A DNA stretch of 39,623 bases from Physocladia obscura (Eukaryota; Chytridiomycota; Chytridiomycetes; Chytridiales; Chytriomycetaceae). Positions within the stretch are counted from its first letter, which is position 1. Each line of letters begins with the position of its first letter. Positions 1 through 8,875 of the stretch are shown here, one piece after another. The stretch is taken from NCBI GenBank assembly GCA_027596945.1, contig JADGJH010000032.1, forward strand, positions 1-39,623, given 5' to 3'. Below the pieces are notes generated by a model. It saw only the letters and a list, made by a program, of their open reading frames with translations, had not been told where the DNA came from and ran no database searches. The translations under genes were made by a program, and so were the position numbers.

Positions 1-330
1 TTTTAATTATATAATTTTATTAGAAATTAAAAAATTTTTACAAACAACATTTAAATAATTTTTTATAAATTTTTTTTTTTTTTTTTTTTTGGACGTATAA
101 AATTATATAACTCAAACTTCAATATTGATTGCCAAAGAATGCAAAACGAAAAATTTGCTAAAATGTGATTGATTGTTTGGTTGCCAGAGAGCTTGCATAG
201 AAAATGACTTGTTAAAGACATGATTAATTTATGTAACAATGTATTTACACTAATTTTTTTTACAGTTTTATTCAACTTTATATTCCCTTCCCACAGGACA
301 GTGTCTAAAATTTTCCTGGAAAGCGAAAAA
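1..330. other. AT-rich stretch, no gene seen
   Basis: AT-rich sequence with a run of about 20 T at 71-90. The short open frames here show no recognisable protein. Confidence 0.5.
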
Positions 331-852
331 TCAGACACCACTTGGGTAGTATTCATACACGGTATCGTCAATTTGAGTATTGAATTTTTGCAGCTTGGTG
401 CTGAATTCCGTCACTTTAAATTGCTCGCCTTGCTGTTGGCTGAAAATATCATTGTCAGTCCCTTTACGCTTCACACCTGAGATTCTTGAGCCTCCGAATG
501 CAAGTTTTGAAGTAGGAACATGACTGGATTGGAAGTTGGCCACTGTGTGAAGCGGAGTGAATAAATCGGATATTGGCCGGATTCCTGTTGCTGAAACATC
601 TGAATATTGTGGCTGATGCTCATGCGATTGAGGGTGGGAGTAGCGAAACGCGCCAGCATGTTGGTAGTGCATTCGGTGTTGGTGGAGTTGTGGATGCGTC
701 AGTGATTGTTTAGTTGGCGAATCGGAATAATAAGCCGACAGCACGGCAGACAGCGCAGCTCCGGGTTTCGGTGATGTCGGAAAACGAAAGTCTGGAATCA
801 CACGCACCAGTGGCTGCTTGTTGGCGCTGCTTGTGTCTGCAATTGTGTTCAT
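331..852 (-). CDS. hypothetical protein, His/Gln/Ser-rich
   Basis: A 173-codon open frame starts at an ATG (852) and ends with TGA at 331. I do not recognise the family. The N-terminal half is low-complexity and rich in His, Gln, Ser and Pro; a basic patch (VKRKG) lies near residue 128. The last 35 residues look more regular and could form a short helix ending in EYYPSGV. No signal peptide or membrane segment is evident. It could be a complete small gene or the last exon of a longer one, because sequence upstream of the ATG was not resolved. The opposite strand has only shorter open frames. Confidence 0.4.
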   Translation of the reverse strand: MNTIADTSSANKQPLVRVIPDFRFPTSPKPGAALSAVLSAYYSDSPTKQSLTHPQLHQHRMHYQHAGAFRYSHPQSHEHQPQYSDVSATGIRPISDLFTPLHTVANFQSSHVPTSKLAFGGSRISGVKRKGTDNDIFSQQQGEQFKVTEFSTKLQKFNTQIDDTVYEYYPSGV

Positions 853-1263
853 TGCTGCGTTTCAACAATTTCTCCAAAACAACACGTGACTTTTCTCACA
901 CAATATTCTCACTTACCTTTGGTTTATTACTTTAAAGCTCGCGTCTTGCGAACCGTGTTTCATCTACAAGCTGAAATAGAAATTTGAGTTTCTGTTTTGA
1001 TAACTGCTATATTTTCTATTTGGACTAAATTTCGTATGTTAAAGATGAACTCAATGCTGGGTTCGGCTGGTGAGCCAAACTAAGAGAATGAATAAAAATA
1101 GACTGCTAGAATGTGAGGAAAAGCTATCGTTGCTCGTGAAAGCTTTGAGCACTCCAAATCGATATTTTTTTTTGGATTAAATCTAAACGTCAATTCCACT
1201 TCAAATTTGTATTTCACTAGATATGTTTTTAAGGGATATAAAATGATCTCAAAAAGCACAACC
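853..1263. other. spacer, nothing recognised
   Basis: No exon chain or conserved motif was found on either strand in this stretch. Confidence 0.4.
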
Positions 1264-1545
1264 TCACAAAGCCTTCTGTGGCGAAAGAATTTCTTGCAGC
1301 ATTTCTGGCGAAAACTTAACATCAATCACAACCACATCTTCAATATTCTTGATCTCCCGATTCGCAACCAAATATTCCGTTCGATCGTCATCCCCACTTT
1401 TCGCGCGGGTGTAACCGGTTCCCTCAAACAAAATATTACATCTGGCAGAGTGGAAAAAGAAGCCACGAGCCGCAAACAAGGAAACAGTCCATACTTCGGA
1501 TTTTTTCAGGAGAAAAATAGTTGGGGTGGTTCAGTTTTTCATGTT
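1264..1545 (-). pseudogene. orphan coding fragment, partial paralogue of sequence at 2.2 kb
   Basis: An open minus-strand segment of about 90 codons ends with TGA at 1264. It has no ATG at its upstream limit and no clean splice acceptor joins it to the gene at 1621-2210. Its centre reads DRTEYLVANREIKN, preceded by CNILFEGTGY. A matching degraded version (NDRREYLVPN, preceded by CFIIF) lies in the minus strand just upstream of the ATG at 2210. The two segments therefore look like copies of one exon. I do not recognise the family. It may be a relic, or a terminal exon whose splice sites I could not place. Confidence 0.3.
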
Positions 1546-1620
1546 GACTCAGTTTGGCAACATGACTAAGTTTGGGTTTTTTGTAAGATTTTAAGTGTTG
1601 TTACTTACTTAAAAGAAAAC

Positions 1621-2210
1621 TCACTCCAATTGCCCTTCTGGATCAATATCTTTGTAATTCTTTTCCTTCAAATCATGCAAATAAATCTTCAACTTTTCGT
1701 AAATGTCCTCGCCATAATAATCTCTGACAAGATCCATTGCGTTATTCCATTTTGCGTGTTTACACTCTACTGGTTCTGGGAATAAAACAAGCTTGTGTTT
1801 TAACCCTCTTTTACGGTAAGAAAGAAGATCACTCTCAGAAACTCCCAGCGTCATGGGAGCTTTCGGGACAGATTTTCCGCAAAAAACACGAATTGTGTCG
1901 CCCCCAAACACCTGGTATCAGAATTTTGTAAGTATATAACATGAAACAAATTCAAACTCACAAACGAAACATGGTTTGCACGCTCATCCGATAACATTGC
2001 AAAATCTTCATCACGAGAGCCTCTAACGAATCGTCCAACAATACCGTCAGTCAAAGTAGATTCATAAGCAACTCCCTCGTTCGTGAGGAAAAAGTGTGCA
2101 ATTTTCTCACAACGCTTTTTTTTTGTCAAGATGTGGCCATCGAACTCATTCACGATATCCTCGATTTTCACTTGAACTTCAGCAACGGCATAATTTGTAA
2201 GCTCACTCAT
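1621..2210 (-). CDS. hypothetical protein, two exons
   Basis: Exon 1 is 1962-2210 (83 codons) and exon 2 is 1621-1911 (96 codons plus stop). They are joined in phase by a 50-nt intron that begins GTGAGT and ends CAG, giving 179 aa. The product is soluble and mixed alpha/beta, with segments such as DGIVGRFVRGSRDEDF and VFGGDTIRVF. It has no transmembrane segment or signal peptide. I do not recognise it. Sequence just upstream of the ATG (NDRREYLVPN, then a stop) resembles the orphan fragment at 1264-1545. This ATG may therefore be internal to an older, longer gene. Confidence 0.5.
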
Positions 2211-2219
2211 TTTTCAATT

Positions 2220-2486
2220 CGGAACGAGGTATTCGCGTCTGTCATTGCCATTTGGATCACTGCTATATCCTTTTCCTGTTCATGAATCTTGAAAAATTAT
2301 GAAACATCTGTTAGCTGCAGTAGCAGTATACCGAACAAGATCTTCAATTCCCAGCAAAATTGAAATTTTATCGTGGCTGCCACGTTTATCCCAACGAACA
2401 CTTGCAAACCCTTGTTCAGCCAGATGGTCGGCCAGAAACTTGTAAAGATTGAGAGCGATAGTTTTGTTGTTAACGTCACGATTCAA
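2220..2486 (-). pseudogene. alpha/beta-hydrolase-like remnant
   Basis: A short minus-strand reading frame carries LYKFLADHLAEQGFASVRWD followed by KRGSHD. This matches the stretch of alpha/beta hydrolases in which 'Y..LA..LA..G.A..R.DKRG.G.S' follows the oxyanion-hole strand. No nucleophile elbow (GxSxG) or catalytic His is present, no ATG precedes it, and the frame stops after about 68 codons. A second degraded piece (NDRREYLVPN) follows in another frame. I read it as a truncated relic. The family call rests on one motif and is tentative. Confidence 0.35.
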
Positions 2487-3341
2487 GGAACTTTATTACG
2501 CTCACGTGGTTATTTTTCCTTTTATGGGACACATCCCGTGTCACATAACGTGACCGAAAAAAAACTGTGGAACCAATCGACTTGTTTTTATCGTCTCATA
2601 GAATTACCAGTTCAGTGCAGGAATTATGCCATTTTCTCATACTAAGTGGAAGCAGTGGCACAACCACAAAAACTCGAAAGAAAAACAAAATAATCAATTT
2701 GAGTGTTTGAATCAACATTTTCTAGACTGATATTACGAGTTAGTGATACTTGGAGTAAAAGTTGCTAAGTTCGGTGGCTAGAAGTTGCCTGGAGACTTGT
2801 CTCTTGTTGATACCAAAAATTGCCATTTCATCAGGTAGAGTTTGGTTTGCTTTGATTCAACTCAACTTTTGGGATGGAGAGGTTGTCGAGACAGCTGTCC
2901 GAGTCAAGCGCAAAAGGATGGAGTTGCAGTTTAGACACCGGGCTCGACTTTCAACTGAAAAATTCAATTTGGCAATAAAAAAATTTTTTGTTTCTTTTTG
3001 GTTTGCAATATATTCCAACTCTGTTCCTTGTATACTTTTGAAAATAAAAATTAATTCATAATAAAATTCTAATAAAAAATGGAAATAAATGGAGAAAATA
3101 TTGGATATTTCCAAAGTAGTAAATTTCCAAATGAAAACATGAAATTCTTTTTCAAAATTCCCTTGGCGAAAATTAAAATACAAATCTTATATGTACGCTG
3201 ATACAACACAGAAACTATTTCTCTTCCATTGCGCAGATTTCCTTATCTTTAATGCAAGTCAGCCACCAAAATTTCAGCCACCAATTCAAATGGCAAAAAA
3301 AAAAAAAAAGTGGAAAAAAGCGCCGACAACCTGAACAATAC
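2487..3341. other. spacer upstream of the chitin-binding gene
   Basis: Open frames of up to about 100 codons occur on both strands but lack recognisable motifs. An A-run at about 3295-3309 lies just upstream of the chosen ATG of the next gene and argues against the longer in-frame start at 3252. Confidence 0.4.
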
Positions 3342-4631
3342 ATGAGTTTTGCAGTTTCAGCCACGGATAAAGACAGTGCGACACTAAGCCTTCTCGACAA
3401 GAAACTTGTGCCAACCGATGTAAACGCGAAAATCGGATATCATCGAAAAGCTGTTACCGTTACTTTAGTTGTCCTTTTTTCTCTGGCGGTGTGCGGTATT
3501 TCTGCAGTTTTGGTTGTCCGATCAATGTCAAAAGCTTCGAATACTTTGGTGTCAAATGTCACAATATTTAATTCTAAGAATTTCGCCGTGCCGAATTTCG
3601 TAGAGTGCTATGCGACATATGATCCTGCTTTAAGCTACCCAGGAGGATCAAAAGTTTCATACGACAATGTTAATTGGATAAGTTCTTGGTGGGAGGGTCC
3701 TGAATATGCACCCGGCGGAGCAAATGCGGACGGCGGATGGTACAGCCAAGGATCTTGCATAAGTTCAGCTTCCGCAGTGTCATCTTGTTTCACAAATTAC
3801 GATTCTAGTTTAAGCTACCCTGGAGGTTCGAAAGTTTCATACAACAATGCAAATTGGATTGGCTCTTGGTGGGAAAATCCTGGATATGCGCCCGGTGGAG
3901 ACAATTCTGACGGCGGATGGGTCAGTCAAGGTTTTTGTGCTACCACAACTCTTTCGAACGCGGTTTCTTCAAGCTCGGCTTCAAAGTTAGTATCTTCAAC
4001 AACAGCAAAAATTCCGGCCTCAGCCAAATCAACAACAACGACAACAACAATAAAAACAAAAACAACAACAACAAAAGTTTCTACCAATTTTTCTATACTT
4101 ATGACTGCCACGAAGATAAAAACAACAACAGCAGTCCCGTCATCGGCCACTTCAAGAGCCAAAACAGCTACTACAACTAGTACAATTCTAACCACAATTG
4201 CAGCACCAGTTCCTCAACCACAAAGTCCCGTTGATTCTTTCGCACCAAAAAGCACGACAACAAGCTTAGGAAATAGTGGTTTGTATACTGTCAGTTGGAA
4301 TTGGTTCTATGGACCTACTTGTGATTGCGACTGCAGCATCACAACATCACAATTCAACACTGGATACTATGCTGGTGCAGAAACAATCGATGGAGTGGTC
4401 CCATGTGGTAAAACAGGAACATTTACTTACAATGGAGTATCTGTCACAGTCACTTACGCGTGGCAAACAACCGGCGGGTCTTCATATCACGAGCTATCTC
4501 CTCAAGCATTTGCAGATCTGATTGGAAAGAGTAGCGTGAAAGCTTCTGATTATACTACGGCTCAAACTTACGCTGTTGCAATTAATGATCCGGGAAGGAT
4601 TTATGCAGTTGCTTGCGCCGGAACTTGCTGA
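3342..4631 (+). CDS. membrane-anchored chitin-binding, expansin-like protein
   Basis: Single-exon frame of 429 aa from the ATG at 3342; an in-frame start 30 codons upstream would translate an A-run and is less likely. Order of parts: short cytoplasmic tail; one hydrophobic helix at about residues 37-60 (signal anchor); two near-identical modules of about 50 residues with the CBM5/12 pattern (SYPGGSKVSY, W-I-x-S-WWE, APGG, GGW, closing Cys); a long Ser/Thr/Lys linker suited to O-glycosylation; and a Cys-rich C-terminal domain of about 115 residues. That domain has CDCDC, VPCGKTGTFTYNG and HELSPQAF, like the double-psi beta-barrel of expansins, loosenins and RlpA. Likely role: binding and loosening chitin at the cell surface. 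The canonical expansin aspartate before the second Cys is not seen, so catalysis is uncertain. Confidence 0.75.
   Translation: MSFAVSATDKDSATLSLLDKKLVPTDVNAKIGYHRKAVTVTLVVLFSLAVCGISAVLVVRSMSKASNTLVSNVTIFNSKNFAVPNFVECYATYDPALSYPGGSKVSYDNVNWISSWWEGPEYAPGGANADGGWYSQGSCISSASAVSSCFTNYDSSLSYPGGSKVSYNNANWIGSWWENPGYAPGGDNSDGGWVSQGFCATTTLSNAVSSSSASKLVSSTTAKIPASAKSTTTTTTIKTKTTTTKVSTNFSILMTATKIKTTTAVPSSATSRAKTATTTSTILTTIAAPVPQPQSPVDSFAPKSTTTSLGNSGLYTVSWNWFYGPTCDCDCSITTSQFNTGYYAGAETIDGVVPCGKTGTFTYNGVSVTVTYAWQTTGGSSYHELSPQAFADLIGKSSVKASDYTTAQTYAVAINDPGRIYAVACAGTC
3589..3936 (+). repeat. tandem duplication encoding two chitin-binding modules
   Basis: Two adjacent units of roughly 170 nt share long identical stretches, such as the codons for LSYPGGSKVSY, and encode the two CBM5/12-like modules. 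The nucleotide similarity points to a recent internal duplication or gene conversion. Confidence 0.8.
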
Positions 4632-5002
4632 ATGAATACTTGTTTATTTTGGGGTTAGGGTTGACAAAAGTGGTACTGGTTAAAAGAAATAAAGTAAATA
4701 CATGGAAAGTTTGCTCAATGAGTTTATTTATAGCGTAGGTTAGATTTTTTTTATTTTTAACATTCTTTTTACTTTTCCGAATGGTGCTACATGTGACTTC
4801 CAGACAGTCAAAAATCTATGAACTACAACGCGTATCATGAAAAAATTTTTGTTGCAGGTGTTGCTGGACTGTGTGCAAAAAAAAATACCAAGTACCCTTG
4901 AACACGAATGCTAACGGACTGAATATTTGAATTGACTAGGGAACCACATATTGTTGAAAAATTGAATTCTTCGAGAATAGTAAACATAAAAACTTTTTAA
5001 AA
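4632..5002. other. spacer, nothing recognised
   Basis: Only the 3' flank of the chitin-binding gene; an AATAAA-like signal occurs near 4688. No conserved coding segment was found before the Hsp70 relic. Confidence 0.4.
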
Positions 5003-5500
5003 AACACAACTGTGTTGGTATGCATAAAATGGCCACGCCAAAATTATTGGCAACGATTATAGCCGCCTAATAACACCACAATACGTGGTATTTAATGACA
5101 GCAAACTTCTTATTAGTGATGCATCAAAGAACGAAACAGCATCAACCCTACAAACACTATTGATGATGCCAAACGGTCTTTTTGTTGGTGTTTTGATGAA
5201 CGGGAAGTTCAAAAACTTTTTGGCCAAGTATAGAAAAGCATCTTTCAAGTGAAGTTAAGAGAAATCAAACATTTCACATCTTACGCCTGAAATTGAAACT
5301 TCCAGTTGCCAGATAGTGAAACCTATTACCCATAATAGCATAATTCCAGCCACAAAGCCGCAAATAAGCTTTTCTTGCACCAACAATCAGCCTGCGGTTC
5401 TTATTCTAGTCTTTGAAGGCGAACAGTCCCTCACAAAATACAACAACATGGATGGTAGGAAAATTATGTATGAATTGAATTTCAACATCTCAGAAAATTA
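5003..5500 (+). pseudogene. Hsp70 chaperone pseudogene, centre deleted
   Basis: Three pieces match Hsp70 in the right order but in different frames. At 5005-5028 NCVG matches 'SCVGV'. At 5029-5160 NGHAKIIGND, ITPQYVVFND and ISDASKNE match the 'VEIIANDQGNRTTPSYVAF...LIGDAAKNQ' region of the ATPase domain. After a frameshift at about 5161, DDAKR and FDEREVQ match 'DAKRLIGRKFDDxxVQ'. At 5316-5462 IPATKPQ, NNQPAVLILVFEGEQ and LTKYNN match the substrate-binding domain. The phosphate-binding start (GIDLGTT) and some 300 central residues are absent, and stops interrupt every frame. This is a dead, internally deleted copy. No long open frame reveals it. Confidence 0.75.
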
Positions 5501-5520
5501 CAACGAAAAACAAAGTTTTT

Positions 5521-6776
5521 ACCGCGGCGCTCTTACTCGGCGCTACTGCATTATTCGCATTCGTATTTGAATTCACGGCCAAAGATCTGTGGGCAACGGC
5601 AGATGTCTTTGCACAAAAAACACTGGGCAATAATAATATCCAAACGCGGAATTCCAAAAGCACAACATCAGCAACAACACAGTTTCGTACTCGTCGCGCG
5701 CAATTCTCGTAGACTGAAGGCCTGGATTGCTCTTGGTCGCGGTAATCCATTACCCACGTTCAGACTCTAGTGTTTGGCCATCGTTACTGCGTCGTATCAA
5801 GGCTGCCGGAAACAACGCCGTCGATACTTACGTCTTTTGGAACATCCATGAGTCTGCCGAAACTGATCAACCCGCGATGGTCACTGAAATGTGGAAGGGT
5901 TGGTTTAAACGACGAGGGGAACCGCAATACACGCGTTTCGGCGAAGATGTTGCATTTGCAACAGCAAGGTTTATTGCACGTGGAGGAACATATTTGGCCT
6001 ATTATATGTGGCACGGTGGAGCTAATTTCAGAAAATGGGGTGCTGATTCGAAAACGACTTCATTTGACTATGACGCGATGCTGACAGAATATGGATTTCC
6101 AAACATCCCGAAACATGATGTTGTTTCTTGATTGAATCATGTTTTGACGGCTTACGCATCAATTATTGTCAATAATGAACCTATTAATATACCACTCGAT
6201 TCAAAAACCGGCCCAGAGACTCATGTGTACGGACACCTTTCTCCATCAACAGAGTCACTAATATTTCATTCAAATCCAAACCCCACGACTGACATAACTG
6301 TCAAATTCTTGGACACAGTTTGTCAATTCCTATATTCATGGTATAGGAGAGTGGCATCTGGGAATACCGACGATTACGACGACGACAGCAACAAAAATTG
6401 TGTGGTATCGCGCAGTTTTTTCGAAGCGCGTGTTGGTGGCGATGCGGGGCGTTGCAGTTCGGGGCAGTCGGAAGACAGGCGTGCGAGATCCTATAGCCGC
6501 GTTTTCAGTGTATATGGGAACAATGACGCGTGGGATTTTATTTGTAAACGGGCGTTCTGTCGGACGACATTGTCCGGCGCATGTGCCGTATCGGGTTTCG
6601 GATGAAACGACAGGAGAACGGTGTGCAGTTTGATGTTGGAAACCGAGTCAGGATTGGTACCATGTGCCTAGCGCGTGGATTTCGGAACGTGATGGTGTTG
6701 ATGTTAATGTGGTGGTTTTTGACGAAGACGGCAGCGACACGAGAGGTATTCGAATTGCAGTTGTGGCAGGTAAATA
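5521..6776 (+). pseudogene. GH35 beta-galactosidase pseudogene, centre deleted
   Basis: A possible signal anchor (TAALLLGATALFAFVF at about 5541-5588) is followed by a stop. The frame from 5727 then carries IHYPRS, W-P-S-LL, and NNAVDTYVFWNIHE, the N-terminal signature of glycoside hydrolase family 35. It jumps directly to MVTEMWKGWF, DVAFATARFIARGG, YYMWHGGANF and SFDYDAMLTEYG. About 150-200 residues with the acid/base 'ENEYG' are missing, while the predicted nucleophile Glu in TEMW is still there. A stop falls at 6129. Later pieces in other frames (ILFVNGRSVGR near 6540; WYHVPSAWISERDG at about 6652-6700) match the C-terminal beta domains. Internal deletion plus stops and frameshifts make this a clear pseudogene. 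Confidence 0.85.
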
Positions 6777-6976
6777 AAACTTACTTTATGTAGCAGCATC
6801 TACTCAAACGTAAAGTTGCGATACAAAATAATTTAATTTAATTAAGTTACCACTTCATAAAAAAAAATTTTGAATCATTCTTCCACTGTTGAGGATATTA
6901 TTTATCTCCTAAAACAGTCGGAACGTCAACGAAAAGTTTTAATATTATATAATAATAAATGATTCATTTTTAAAAT

Positions 6977-8801
6977 TCATTTTGAAAAGAACGCATTAAA
7001 AACATCCTCATCAATTCGAACAGCTCCAAATCTCAATGAATCTCTAACGCGATTCTCCACCACAAGTCTCGAAACATCGACTTCATTACCTATGCCAAAC
7101 TGAAACGCGACATCATCACGTTCATCTATAACCTCCACAACCATTTGCGAAACACCGCTGCCAAGGTCCAAAATACTTTCCAAACGCGCGTAGAGTGCTT
7201 TCTCGAACCCGGACTGCTGATTATCTGTTGTTTTCGAGTATGAGATAGTTGCAAACTTATCCAGTGATGATGGTGTTGGAATAAAATTTGATTTGGGACG
7301 TCGAGAGAGCAATGTGTCTGACACTGAATTTGTGGCAGATGAACCAGAGATTGGCTCATGCCATGTACATAGAACAAGAAAAATGTCACCTGGAGTTAAT
7401 CCTGTTGCTGGCATTTGTGCAATGGCAGTACGCAATGTAGGAGATTCAGGACATGTTACTGAAAATGTATCGACACTGCTTGTATATACAAGATAAGTTT
7501 TGGGAATTTTGCTGCTTATTTGATTAACTTGATCGAATACTGAGGTCCAAGCTGAGGATCTCTTTGATACAAGTGTTTCATCGTCATTGTCAACTACTCT
7601 TTTCCCAACATAGAATGATAAATCATTATCATCATTTTCTGACGAAGATTCATCTGATAAATCCGACAACTCTTCCAAGTCCTTCAACTGATGCAAAAGC
7701 TGAAAAACTTCTGATTTCGATTCTTGAAGATTACTGCCGAGGGTATGAACAAAAATGGAACAGACTCGTTCGCGGATCCAATAATGCTTTATTGCGTCAA
7801 TCTGATCATCAAGATCGATTGATTCTTTACCGTGGAGAAGCTCAAATACTCGTGTGAGACAAGTTGATATGCAATCTTTTGCAATTGCTACGTCAAAAAA
7901 TTCGTCATCGCCAAATTTTGTTTGATCACAAGCGTGGTGCTTGATTATTTGAATGTTGACGAGAAGATTCGGCAGCTTTGATAGACAAAATGCAGATTGT
8001 CTTAAAGTGTCAGCATCATGCTCAATATCTTTGAATGCAAGATTTACAACAATATTTGCCGATGCCTTTATCGACTGGAACTGGAGACAATTTTTGTTTA
8101 GAAGTTAAGAAACAAAAAATAATTGCCAACCTGCTCCTCCGCAATGTATACTCCGCCACCTTCCATCAACACCAAATATTTGATTGCATCGACAAATGCA
8201 ACCACATCTGCTGCTGTCAAGCCAGGAATTATTTCTTCATAACCTGTGGTAGCAGTCAACTCAGGCTCAAAACAAGATTTTGCGACATAATGAATTCCGG
8301 CGGCTGCCAAATGCTGAGATTTCGTAAGAAATGACTTGTCCGAAAATAATAATTCACGCTTTAATATATCATATGACTTGCAGTTTTCATTAGATGTTTT
8401 TGTCAGAGATAATAAAGACGTTTTATGTGATATTAACGAAGTTGTTTGTTCGGCTTGAAACTTTGTTTGAGTTGATTCGTCGCACATGGGTGGAGTTATA
8501 CTGTCCTGGCTGAGAACGGAAGCCCGCTCCCGATTTTCTCGACGTTTATTGCGTACAATATCGAAGGCAACAAGAGTTGCGGCGACTACAGCCGGTGATC
8601 CGCTAAATCCATTGATTGGTTTGTTTTCAATTTCTTGTAGTTTATTGAGCAAATTCATGGTACTTACAAGACACCAATGGCAATGCCGAATCCGTAGAAT
8701 ATTGTCGCGAATATCAGCAAATGTGAACTGCTCGGATGGAGTTCATTTTGCCAGCCTTGCTCGCTATCGTCAATGTCGCTCTTTGTGCCTTGTCCTCTCA
8801 T
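6977..8801 (-). CDS. predicted membrane protein with helical-repeat-like core
   Basis: Three exons join in phase: 8668-8801, 8131-8602 and 6977-8080, with introns of 65 and 50 nt, giving 569 aa. The start is the ATG at 8801. After about 30 polar residues comes a long hydrophobic stretch (LLIFATIFYGFGIAIGVFG, then PAVVAATLVAF) that could be one or two membrane helices, followed by a basic NKRREN turn. The middle (about residues 170-350) is leucine-rich and helical, like armadillo-type repeats, and is followed by an acidic Ser/Asp/Glu tract. The C-terminus is globular. I do not recognise the family. It diverges from the TIR-NACHT gene with only 74 bp between start codons, so shared regulation is possible. 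Confidence 0.65.
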
Positions 8802-8875
8802 GATTTGAAAAGCAATTTCAATCATCAAAAAAAGTGATTTCATTGATTGAACTCTCCTTGATCCTCCAAAGCAGG
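8802..8875. promoter_or_regulatory. compact bidirectional promoter region
   Basis: Only 74 bp separate the start codons of the divergent membrane-protein and TIR-NACHT-ankyrin genes. The 5' leaders and core promoters of both genes must therefore overlap here unless transcription starts elsewhere. No specific box was identified. Confidence 0.4.

Noticed and set aside
3926..4195. Val/Ala-rich minus-strand open frame
   Set aside because: It is the antisense shadow of the Ser/Thr-rich linker in the chitin-binding protein.
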